This document shows positions 1 through 6,699 of a stretch of 8,643 nucleotides of DNA, in pieces. A program made the position numbers and the translations under genes. Under the pieces are notes generated by a model that saw only the letters and a list, made by a program, of their open reading frames with translations, was not told the origin of the DNA and searched no databases. Numbering within the stretch: the first letter of the stretch is position 1; every line of letters begins with the position of its first letter. The DNA is from an uncultured Bacteroidota bacterium (GTDB lineage Bacteria > Bacteroidota > Bacteroidia > Chitinophagales > Chitinophagaceae): NCBI GenBank assembly GCA_946479535.1, contig CAMLGP010000083.1, forward strand, positions 1 through 8,643. The letters are read 5' to 3'.

Positions 1-225
1 GATAAATTTATTGACCATCGTTTTAATAAAGCACTGGTCAGAAGACTCACCGGCCTTACCGAACCGGCACTCGATAGCTTCATGACGGTATTCCGGCCTC
101 CCTACTTTTTTGTACTGGGCTCAGGTGATTATGATTTTCAGAAGTACATTAAAGATTCCTTTGAACGATACAAAAAAGGCCAGGGCCCGCTTCAATTGTT
201 TATTGAAGAAGAAGAGGACCGATAA
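1..225 (+). CDS. Hypothetical protein, C-terminal part (5' end outside window)
   Basis: The frame is open from the first base and ends at TAA 223-225, giving the last 74 residues of a larger protein. The visible part is a charged, probably helical and soluble tail with no membrane segment. Its motifs are RRLTGLTEPALDSFM, then FRPPYFF, then GDYDFQKYIKDSFERYKKG, and it ends in an acidic EEEEDR. From memory, the pattern 'TGL-x-E-x-LDxFM ... YDFxxYIK' resembles the C-termini of Bacteroidota proteins of unknown function, some annotated as carboxypeptidase-like regulatory-domain proteins. That link is weak because the diagnostic N-terminal part is missing. The next gene starts 42 bp downstream on the same strand, and a candidate promoter lies in the gap. 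I do not assign a function. Confidence 0.75.
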   Translation, partial: DKFIDHRFNKALVRRLTGLTEPALDSFMTVFRPPYFFVLGSGDYDFQKYIKDSFERYKKGQGPLQLFIEEEEDR

Positions 226-236
226 TTTTACCTTTG
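202..236 (+). promoter_or_regulatory. Candidate Bacteroidota sigma-ABfr promoter for the 181-aa hypothetical gene
   Basis: TACCTTTG at 229-236 is an exact match to the Bacteroidota -7 consensus TAnnTTTG. It lies in the short gap behind the first gene, about 30 bp before the ATG at 268. An upstream ATTG at 202-205 could serve as a weak -33 element, but the 23-bp spacer is longer than the usual 19-21 bp. Transcription would begin near 243 and leave a leader of about 25 nt. The -7 match is seen directly; promoter activity is inference. Confidence 0.4.
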
Positions 237-267
237 AAGCCATTTCCCAAACTTAAATAGCACGATC

Positions 268-813
268 ATGGATCAAACCACGCTTGGCATCGGCACAAGG
301 TTGCAACATACCCAATATGGACCTGGAGTAATTGTAGACATTCGATATGCAACCTACCTTATCTCTTTCATCAACCATGGTGTCAAGGAAATTGATAAAA
401 CGGATGAAAAGCTGGATGAGATCATTCCTGAAAACGTAACTGCTGAAATTGAAACACATAGCGATGTTGAAAGATCTTTACTCAGGATCCTGCGCCTTTG
501 GGGCGGGTTTTCTGAACAGGTTCCTCTTGGTGATCGGTGGAAAGGCGGAATGATGCTTTTACAGCCGGCAGACAAATCCCAAAAGCCTAAAGAAATTCCC
601 ATAGACATCTTCTTTCATAAGATTGTGATGCTGCGCGACAGGCTTCGTGTAATGGAGCAGCAAATAAACGCACATAAGCAGCTTGGTGATGAAGACAAGG
701 TGAACCTGCAACAATATATTACCCGTATTTATGGCTCCCTCACTACTTTCAATGTATTGTTCAAAAACAAGGAGCAATGGTTCACCGGCGAGAAAGGTAC
801 AAAGGAGGATTAG
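268..813 (+). CDS. Conserved hypothetical protein with SH3/Tudor-like N-terminus
   Basis: This is a complete 181-aa reading frame from ATG 268 to TAG 811-813, with no signal peptide or membrane segment, so it is probably cytoplasmic. Residues 7-42 contain GIGTRLQHTQYGPGVIVDI followed by a short beta-rich stretch (YLISFINHGVKEID). This 'G-x-R-V-x-H-x-x-(Y/F)-G-x-G-x-V' pattern is shared with small SH3/Tudor-like barrels such as the C-terminal tail of UvrD/PcrA helicases. Residues 65-181 look mostly helical. They include a WKGG..LLQP segment (91-100), PIDIFFHKIVMLRDRLRVMEQ (111-131) and an ILE/LEU-rich helix ending ITRIYGSLTTFNVLF. From memory, similar proteins occur in Chitinophagaceae without known function. 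It is separated by 34 bp from the amidohydrolase downstream. A nucleic-acid or RNA-polymerase contact role is only suggested by the barrel pattern and is not established. Confidence 0.85.
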   Translation: MDQTTLGIGTRLQHTQYGPGVIVDIRYATYLISFINHGVKEIDKTDEKLDEIIPENVTAEIETHSDVERSLLRILRLWGGFSEQVPLGDRWKGGMMLLQPADKSQKPKEIPIDIFFHKIVMLRDRLRVMEQQINAHKQLGDEDKVNLQQYITRIYGSLTTFNVLFKNKEQWFTGEKGTKED

Positions 814-847
814 CAAATTATTACAGCTATCTTCTGTAAATTGAAGC

Positions 848-2434
848 ATGAAATGGCTCCTTTACACACTCCTGATCCCTCTTATTTCTTTTTCCCAGTC
901 TAACGAGTATGATATCCTTATTAAAAACGGGAAGATCATTGATGGCACCGGCAATAACTGGTTCTATGGAAATGTAGCAATCAGTAACGGGAAGATCATA
1001 GCGGTGGGTCGGGATGTGAATGGTAGTGCCAAACGTGTAATAGATGCAACCGGGCTTATTGTTGCACCAGGATTCATTGATGTGCATACACACCTGGAAG
1101 GAGATGAAGATAAAGATCCTACTGCTGCCAGTTTTATATATGATGGAGTTACAACCTGCATCACCGGTAATTGTGGTTCTTCCAATACTGATATTGCCCG
1201 CTATTTACAATGGATCGATTCATTGAAGCTATCCATCAATGTAGCCACACTGATTGGTCATAATGATGTGCGTAAGGATGTAATGGGTCGGGCCAACCGT
1301 GAGGCTACACCTCAGGAACTTGCACAAATGCAGGCTATAGTTAATAAGGCAATGAAAGATGGTGCAGTTGGTCTCTCAACAGGACTCATTTATATCCCAG
1401 GTACTTATACAAAAACTCCCGAGATCGTTTCTCTCGCAAAGATTGTTGCAGGTTATAATGGAGTATATTCTACCCATATGAGAGATGAAGGAGATAATGT
1501 TACGGATGCAATAGAAGAAGCACTTACTATTGGCCGGGAGGCAAAAATCCCCGTAGAAATATCGCATTTTAAATTAAGTGGTCAGCAAAACTGGGGAAGA
1601 AGCCGGATCACAGTGCCTATGATTGAAGCAGCGCGGAAAGAAGGAATTGAAGTAACAATAGATCAATACCCTTATACTGCAAGCAGCACTTCCATCAGTA
1701 CATTAATACCTGATGAAATATTAGCTGACGGACAGGATTCCATTAATGCCAGACTTCAGCGCCCTGCCATCAGAAATTATGCGATCAACTCCATGCTGGC
1801 CCGCCTGAAAAAAAGAAAGCTGAAACATTTCAGCTATGCAGTAGTTACATTCTACAAACATGACAGCACCTTTAATGGCAAAAGCATTGAGCAGATAAAT
1901 CTCATGAGAAATCAAAAGCATACTGCAAAGGCGGAAGCGGAAACCATAATCGATATCATGATGAATGGAGGAGCGGGAGCAGTATTTCACGGCATGAGCG
2001 AGGAAGATGTAAAGCGGATCATGCAATATCCCTTCAATATGTTTGCAAGTGATGCCAGCATTCGCGTTTTCAATGAAGGAATGCCTCATCCAAGAGGATA
2101 TGGCACAAATGCCCGGGTATTATCAAAATATGTACGCGAAGAAAATGTGATCTCACTGGAAGAAGCCATTCGCCGTATGACCTCCTTACCTGCACAGAAA
2201 TTCCAGTTACACGAAAGAGGGTTGTTGCGCGAGGGCTATGCAGCCGATGTTGTATTATTTAATGAGAAGGAAGTTAAAGACGTATCTACCTTCGACAGAC
2301 CCCACGCTTATTCAAAAGGATTTTATTTTGTGATCGTAAACGGGGCTTTGACAGTCGACAATCAACAACATACCGGTATGCGTGCAGGAATGGCGCTATA
2401 TGGTCCGGGTAAAACAAACCTTAAGGCTTATTAA
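848..2434 (+). CDS. Secreted N-acyl-D-amino-acid deacylase family amidohydrolase
   Basis: This 528-aa protein belongs to the D-aminoacylase branch of the amidohydrolase superfamily, which hydrolyses N-acyl-D-amino acids to the free D-amino acid and a carboxylate in a metal-dependent reaction. Residues 1-18 (MKWLLYTLLIPLISFSQS) are a short Sec-type signal peptide, so the enzyme is probably periplasmic. A beta-sandwich start (DILIKNGKIIDGTG, 22-35) leads into the TIM barrel. Metal-site residues align with the Alcaligenes D-aminoacylase: H80 and H82 in DVHTH, C109 in GNCG (29 residues after H80, as in the reference enzyme), H210 in STHMRDEG, H240 in EISHFKLSG (30 after H210, as in the reference) and D402 in FASDAS. 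The C-terminal part (SLPAQKFQLHERGLLREGYAADV region, about 446-468) closes the sandwich. Length fits the family plus a leader. The exact acyl and amino-acid preference cannot be read from sequence, and some homologues act on dipeptides or other amides. It could scavenge D-amino acids from peptidoglycan or the environment; that is inference. Confidence 0.88.
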   Translation: MKWLLYTLLIPLISFSQSNEYDILIKNGKIIDGTGNNWFYGNVAISNGKIIAVGRDVNGSAKRVIDATGLIVAPGFIDVHTHLEGDEDKDPTAASFIYDGVTTCITGNCGSSNTDIARYLQWIDSLKLSINVATLIGHNDVRKDVMGRANREATPQELAQMQAIVNKAMKDGAVGLSTGLIYIPGTYTKTPEIVSLAKIVAGYNGVYSTHMRDEGDNVTDAIEEALTIGREAKIPVEISHFKLSGQQNWGRSRITVPMIEAARKEGIEVTIDQYPYTASSTSISTLIPDEILADGQDSINARLQRPAIRNYAINSMLARLKKRKLKHFSYAVVTFYKHDSTFNGKSIEQINLMRNQKHTAKAEAETIIDIMMNGGAGAVFHGMSEEDVKRIMQYPFNMFASDASIRVFNEGMPHPRGYGTNARVLSKYVREENVISLEEAIRRMTSLPAQKFQLHERGLLREGYAADVVLFNEKEVKDVSTFDRPHAYSKGFYFVIVNGALTVDNQQHTGMRAGMALYGPGKTNLKAY

Positions 2435-2500
2435 ACGCTAACCATTCCCTTTCAAAATAATTCCAAACCTTACTGGTATATAAATTGTAATTATTGAACC

Positions 2501-4078
2501 ATGAAGGTGCTTTGGACATATCTCAAACCTTATCGCTACTGGATACTCCTGGCGCTAGTATTGGCAGGTGTTGCCCAAATCCTTGTATTATACGATCCGA
2601 TCATCTTTGGAAAGATAATTGATAGATTCGCCCTGCATCCTGGCACCCAGGCTGAAGGAGAGCTTGTAAAAGGTGTTATTTACTGGCTGGGAATTGCAGT
2701 TGGAATAGCACTGGCAGCAAGAATGGTCCTTGCCTTTAAGGATTATGTGGTAAGACTGGTAATTCAGAAATTCGGGATGCAGATCTTTAATGACGGTCTT
2801 CGTCAGACACTTCGTCTCCCCTTTGACGAATTTGAAGACACCAGTAGCGGTGAAATACTCGCCATTCTTCAAAAAGTAAGGACCGATACGGAAAGGTTCC
2901 TCACCAATTTCATCAATATTCTATTTTCTTCGGTAGTAAGCGTAGGCTTTCTTATCTGGTATGCATTCACCAAACACTGGCTGCTGATACCGGTATTCCT
3001 GATAGGAGTTGTGCTGCTTGGTGGATTGACGAGCTTATTAAGCAGATCTATTAAAGTGCTCCAACGCTCACTGATCCGCCAGACAAGAAAAATGAGTGGC
3101 ACCATCACTGAATCTCTCCGCAATATTGAACTGGTCAAAAGCCTTGGACTCACTTATCCTGAGATCAGAAGATTACGCCAGCACACACAGGAGATCTATG
3201 ACCTTGAAATGAGCAAAGTGAAAAAGCTTAGAACACTTACTTTTTTTCAGGGCACCATCCTCACCATACTAAAGCAATCCATTCTATTCATTTTATTATG
3301 GCTCATCTTCCGGAAAGCATTATCTGCTGGCGAAGTTATCTCCATGCAATTTATTTCTACTGCCATTATTGGTCCCTTGCAGGACCTAGGCAGTATTATA
3401 CTTTCCTATCGGGAAGCAGAGGGATCATTACAGGTGTTTAATGAATTGATGCAAAAGGAGCCGGAATACCGTCCTGAAGAACCGGTTGACGTAGGGAAGA
3501 TTGAACATCTTCGTTTCGCCAATGTAACCTTCAGGCACAGGAATGCTTCTGTCAATGCCATAGAGAATATTTCTTTTGAAGCAGGCCTGGGTGATACCAT
3601 TGCATTTGTGGGGCCCTCTGGTTCAGGCAAATCCACCCTGGTGAAATTACTGGTTGGATTATATACTCCCGTAAGTGGAGAAATATCTTATGATGGTGTT
3701 TCTTCAAAAGCAATCCGGCTTAACCAGATGAGAAGGCAATTGGGATTTGTAACGCAGGATACCCAATTATTCTCTGGCACCATCCGGGAGAATATGTTAT
3801 TTGTAAAACCCGATGCCAGAGATGCCGAGATCCTGGATGCCATGGAAAAGGCATCCGCAATGAATATAATTGCAAATACCGGGAAAGGACTGGATACAAT
3901 ATTGGGAGAAGGTGGCAAGAAAGTTTCCGGTGGTGAAAAACAAAGACTATCCATTGCAAGAGCACTGCTGCGTCAGCCACGTCTCCTGATCTTTGATGAA
4001 GCCACCTCTGCCCTGGATTCATTGACGGAAGAGGTGATCAATGAAACTATCAAAGAGGTTTCCGCGCAAAAACAGTAG
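2501..4078 (+). CDS. ABC exporter half-transporter (MsbA-like), truncated by an in-frame amber codon
   Basis: The 525-aa product is a fused membrane and ATPase half-transporter that would form a homo- or heterodimer in the inner membrane. Its substrate cannot be told from sequence. The membrane domain (about 1-315) has six hydrophobic stretches, near 12-34, 57-78, 138-156, 159-180, 252-271 and 280-301. The nucleotide-binding domain has Walker A GPSGSGKST (371-379), Q-loop Q419 in VTQD, signature VSGGEKQ (475-481; V replaces the common L), Walker B LLIFDE (495-500, catalytic E500) and D-loop SALD (503-506). The A-loop aromatic position looks like H346 in FRH rather than the usual Tyr. The frame stops at TAG 4076-4078, before the H-loop and the last strands of the ATPase domain. 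The missing part follows in the same frame (4079-4282). As written, the product lacks the switch histidine and should be a poor or dead ATPase. Causes could be a real nonsense mutation, a sequencing or assembly error, or readthrough. ATG 2501 is the natural start, directly before MKVLWTYLKPY. Confidence 0.85.
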   Translation: MKVLWTYLKPYRYWILLALVLAGVAQILVLYDPIIFGKIIDRFALHPGTQAEGELVKGVIYWLGIAVGIALAARMVLAFKDYVVRLVIQKFGMQIFNDGLRQTLRLPFDEFEDTSSGEILAILQKVRTDTERFLTNFINILFSSVVSVGFLIWYAFTKHWLLIPVFLIGVVLLGGLTSLLSRSIKVLQRSLIRQTRKMSGTITESLRNIELVKSLGLTYPEIRRLRQHTQEIYDLEMSKVKKLRTLTFFQGTILTILKQSILFILLWLIFRKALSAGEVISMQFISTAIIGPLQDLGSIILSYREAEGSLQVFNELMQKEPEYRPEEPVDVGKIEHLRFANVTFRHRNASVNAIENISFEAGLGDTIAFVGPSGSGKSTLVKLLVGLYTPVSGEISYDGVSSKAIRLNQMRRQLGFVTQDTQLFSGTIRENMLFVKPDARDAEILDAMEKASAMNIIANTGKGLDTILGEGGKKVSGGEKQRLSIARALLRQPRLLIFDEATSALDSLTEEVINETIKEVSAQKQ

Positions 4079-4282
4079 ATAACTATACTAATAGCTCATC
4101 GGCTTTCAACTATCATGCACGCAGATACTATTTATGTGCTGGAAAAGGGAAGAATTGTAGAGCAGGGCAGCCATGAGGAATTGGTAGAAAGGAAAGGTTT
4201 GTATTATGCCATGTGGCGACAACAGATCGGTGAGCGGGAGAGAAAGAGCCAGGCCATTATTGAAGAAGAACCAATAGATTAA
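4079..4282 (+). pseudogene. Detached C-terminal remnant of the ABC transporter ATPase domain
   Basis: Directly after the TAG at 4076-4078 the same frame stays open for 67 codons and ends at TAA 4280-4282. It encodes the expected end of an ABC ATPase: [12 protein letters not shown] with the H-loop histidine at codon 4097-4099, then a [16 protein letters not shown] block typical of exporter NBDs, and a [10 protein letters not shown] tail. With one sense codon at 4076-4078 the full protein would be 593 aa, the usual length for this family. No frame change is needed, so the lesion is a single codon. The remnant has no plausible start of its own: the first internal ATG (4115) lies after the H-loop and would give only 55 residues. 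Confidence 0.85.
4279..4282. other. Shared TTAA at convergent stop codons
   Basis: The palindrome TTAA carries both ends of a convergent gene pair. TAA at 4280-4282 closes the original ABC transporter frame on the plus strand, and the complement of 4279-4281 is the TAA of the E1 gene. There is no space for an intergenic terminator, so any terminator must lie inside coding sequence. Confidence 0.85.
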
Positions 4283-6261
4283 TAATTCATCAGTTTTGCT
4301 ATATAATCATCCAGCCTTGCCTTAGCCAGGAAGTTATTTTCAAGGGTAACACTAAAGGGGATCGGAGTATCCAGAGAAGCGCAACGCATTACAGGTGCAT
4401 CCAGCATTCCAAAACAGTTTTCTGCTATCCAGGCGGCAATTTCACCACCGATACCGCCGGTTAATGTGTCTTCATGCAGGATCAAAACCCTTCCGGTCCG
4501 TTGAACCGCCGCACGAATACCTATATAATCCAGTGGTAGTAAGGTGCGAAGGTCAAGTATATCAATAGAGATCTCAGGATGTTCTGCTGCATAATCCTCT
4601 GCCCAGTGAACTCCTGCGCCGTAAGTAATAATGCCGATCTCTTCTCCTTCACGTACATGACGAGCCTTTCCTATTTCAATTTCATAATAACCTTCAGGCA
4701 CTGGTCCACTGATGCTTCTGTATAAAGCCTTGTGTTCAAAATAAAGAACCGGGTTTGGATCATTGATGGCAGCAATCAATAGACCCTTTGCATCCATGGG
4801 AGTGGCAGGATATACAACCTTTAGCCCGGGAGTATGTGCAAACCAGGCTTCATTGCTTTGACTGTGAAAGGGTCCTGCCCCAACGCCTCCGCCTGTAGGC
4901 ATTCTGATAACTACATCAGCCTGCTGGCCCCATCGGTAATGGATCTTGGCAAGATTATTTACGATTTGATTGAAACCAACTGTTACAAAATCCGCAAACT
5001 GCATTTCCATCATACTCTTGAAACCTTCAAGCGATAATCCTAAAGCAGTTCCTACAATAGCACTTTCACATAAAGGCGTATTCCGCACCCGCTGCTTTCC
5101 AAACTCTTCCAAAAATCCTTCTGTGATCTTAAAGGCACCTCCATATTCTGCAATATCCTGCCCCATCAATATGAGGTTTTCATGCTTTTGCATGGATAGA
5201 CGGAGTCCTTCTTTTATACCATCAATGAATCTTGTGTCGGGTCCTTCAGCTTCACTCTTTATTATTTGAGGTTGATCTGTCCGGTCTGCATATACGTCAT
5301 TGAGTTCTGTTTCCGTATCTGCTTCAACAGGCGAAATACTGAATCCTGTTGCCAATTCCGATTCTATCCTGTCCCGGAATTCATTCCTTATATTTTCTAC
5401 ATCCTCCGGAGAAATTACTCTTTGTTGAGTTAAATACTCCTCATACCTGCTCACCGGGTCCTTTTTCTCCCAGAGCTCAAAAAGATGTTTGGGAACATAT
5501 TTTGTACCGCTCGCTTCCTCATGTCCACGCATGCGGAAAGTAGTCGCTTCAATCAGATACGGCTTCTGGTGTTTAATGCAATATTCTCTTACTCCTTTAA
5601 TTGTATCCAGTACTCCCAGCACATTATTGCCATCAATGGTTACTCCTTCCATTCCATATCCTCTGGCTTTATCTACCAGGCTGATACAGCGATACTGCTC
5701 TGTAGATGGGGTGCTTAATCCATAACCATTATTCTCTATCAGGAAAATTACTGGCAGGTCCCACACTGCCGCTACATTTAAAGCTTCATGAAAATCACCT
5801 TCACTGGTTCCTCCCTCACCGGTAAATGCCAGCGATACCTTGTTTTCTTTTCTGAGTTTGTAAGCAAGGGATACACCATCTGCAATGGCAAGTTGCGGCC
5901 CAAGGTGAGAGATCATGCCACAGATATGATGCTGGCGCGCGCCGAAATGAAAGCTTCTTTCTCTTCCTTTACTATAACCTTCCTGCGCACCCTGCCATTG
6001 CATAAACAATTTATGCAGTGGCATATTCCGTGTAGTGAATACTCCAAGGTTACGATGAAGTGGCATTATCCATTCATCCTGTTGCAGTGCCATTGTTGCG
6101 CCCACTGCTATGGCTTCCTGGCCAATTCCACTAAACCATTTTGAAATTTTGCCCTGTCTGAGCAATACCAGCATTTTTTCTTCCACCATCCTTGGCCAGA
6201 GCAATTTGCGATAGATCTGAACTAATTGGTCATTGCTAAGGTCTTTCCTGTCGAAGTGCAT
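4279..6261 (-). CDS. Fused 2-oxoacid dehydrogenase E1 alpha/beta, branched-chain type
   Basis: This 660-aa cytoplasmic protein joins both E1 subunits of a thiamine-diphosphate 2-oxoacid dehydrogenase in one chain. It would decarboxylate a 2-oxoacid and pass the acyl group to the lipoyl domain of E2. Residues about 1-310 are E1-alpha. The ThDP/metal motif starts at GEG (148-150) and ends at ENN (176-178), and is followed by [11 protein letters not shown] (181-191) and a [10 protein letters not shown] loop (243-252). The GEG variant and STPxxEQYR resemble mammalian BCKDH E1-alpha. An acidic linker (about 311-345) leads to E1-beta (about 346-660). E1-beta has [10 protein letters not shown] with the catalytic-type Glu E399, FADF (422-425), GPFHSQS with H466, [12 protein letters not shown] (474-485), ILDLRTLLP (568-576) and [15 protein letters not shown] (598-612). 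These also match the BCKDH beta pattern. Fused E1 genes are common in Bacteroidota. E2 and E3 are not in the window. It follows the YvlD-type gene by 49 bp. Branched-chain specificity is likely but not proven; a broader 2-oxoacid or pyruvate role is possible. Confidence 0.92.
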   Translation of the reverse strand: MHFDRKDLSNDQLVQIYRKLLWPRMVEEKMLVLLRQGKISKWFSGIGQEAIAVGATMALQQDEWIMPLHRNLGVFTTRNMPLHKLFMQWQGAQEGYSKGRERSFHFGARQHHICGMISHLGPQLAIADGVSLAYKLRKENKVSLAFTGEGGTSEGDFHEALNVAAVWDLPVIFLIENNGYGLSTPSTEQYRCISLVDKARGYGMEGVTIDGNNVLGVLDTIKGVREYCIKHQKPYLIEATTFRMRGHEEASGTKYVPKHLFELWEKKDPVSRYEEYLTQQRVISPEDVENIRNEFRDRIESELATGFSISPVEADTETELNDVYADRTDQPQIIKSEAEGPDTRFIDGIKEGLRLSMQKHENLILMGQDIAEYGGAFKITEGFLEEFGKQRVRNTPLCESAIVGTALGLSLEGFKSMMEMQFADFVTVGFNQIVNNLAKIHYRWGQQADVVIRMPTGGGVGAGPFHSQSNEAWFAHTPGLKVVYPATPMDAKGLLIAAINDPNPVLYFEHKALYRSISGPVPEGYYEIEIGKARHVREGEEIGIITYGAGVHWAEDYAAEHPEISIDILDLRTLLPLDYIGIRAAVQRTGRVLILHEDTLTGGIGGEIAAWIAENCFGMLDAPVMRCASLDTPIPFSVTLENNFLAKARLDDYIAKLMNY

Positions 6262-6310
6262 ACCGCAAGTTCAGTGTTTCGTTTTGAAATTGCAAAAAGG
6301 GAAGTTTGGT

Positions 6311-6676
6311 TTACTGCCTTTCCTGCCTGTTTTTTCGTTGACGATCTTCTTCTTTAAATAATGTGGAAGTAATAAAAGTCAGGAGCAGACTGAATAAAAG
6401 GCCATTCCAGAAGTTTTCGATCTTAAATCCCTTTACCCAGTCGCTAGCCAGAAGCACCATTATAGTATTAATAACAAATAAAAATAATCCGAATGTAAAG
6501 AGGGTAAGGGGTAAGGTAAAAATGATCAGCAGGGGTTTCAGGAATACATTCAGCAGACCCAATACAACCGCAAACCAGATAGCTGTAACATAAGTATCAA
6601 CATGCACCCCCGGAAGGAACTGAGCCAGTATGAATGCTATTGCAGCAATTACAAGGAGTCTGATGATCAGTTTCAT
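6311..6676 (-). CDS. YvlD-type small membrane protein (phage holin family 4 / DUF360-like)
   Basis: This 121-aa inner-membrane protein has four hydrophobic segments, near residues 4-21, 30-46, 48-80 (strongly hydrophobic with a turn at the LPLT motif) and 89-107, and a basic, charged tail (KEEDRQRKNRQERQ). The motif LLNVFLKPLLIIFTLPLT (41-58) followed by TFGLFLFVIN (61-70) is the hallmark of the family annotated as 'phage holin family' or YvlD. Despite the name, members are ordinary chromosomal genes and no phage gene is nearby. Molecular function is unknown. ATG at the complement of 6674-6676 starts 23 bp after the stop of the M16 gene upstream, and the E1 gene starts 49 bp after its end, so it is probably cotranscribed. 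I do not infer a lytic role. Confidence 0.85.
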   Translation of the reverse strand: MKLIIRLLVIAAIAFILAQFLPGVHVDTYVTAIWFAVVLGLLNVFLKPLLIIFTLPLTLFTFGLFLFVINTIMVLLASDWVKGFKIENFWNGLLFSLLLTFITSTLFKEEDRQRKNRQERQ

Positions 6677-6699
6677 GAGGTGAAGGTATTATGTAAAAA

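Noticed and set aside
801..809. Perfect Shine-Dalgarno-like AAAGGAGGA before the amidohydrolase gene
   Set aside because: It lies inside the end of the 181-aa gene and about 39 bp before ATG 848, too far to position a ribosome. Other starts here have no such motif, as is usual in Bacteroidota.
1721..2089. Minus-strand reading frame of 122 codons inside the amidohydrolase gene
   Set aside because: It lies fully within a gene with strong family motifs, has no recognisable motif of its own, and is best explained as a shadow frame.
2477..2487. TATATAAATTG as a promoter -7 element for the ABC transporter
   Set aside because: It matches TAnnTTTG only with a base inserted, has no clear -33 partner, and would leave a very short leader before ATG 2501.
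2456..2495. AATAATT / AATTATT inverted repeat between the amidohydrolase and ABC genes
   Set aside because: The 7-bp stem is AT-only with a loop of about 26 bases, too weak to call a terminator or operator.
4076..4078. TAG as a reassigned sense codon
   Set aside because: TAG ends the 181-aa gene at 811-813 without an open continuation that makes sense, and the other genes end at ordinary stops, so a genome-wide recoding is unsupported.
4115..4282. Separate small gene starting at ATG 4115
   Set aside because: Its sequence is simply the end of the ABC ATPase domain, starting after the H-loop, so it is a remnant and not an independent gene.
4970..5269. Plus-strand reading frame of 99 codons inside the E1 gene
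   Set aside because: It is opposite the conserved E1-beta domain, shows no domain or signal, and is a shadow of the real coding strand.
6311..6676. Prophage or lysis cassette suggested by the 'holin' family name
   Set aside because: The family is mostly chromosomal and non-lytic, and there is no endolysin, integrase or structural phage gene around it.
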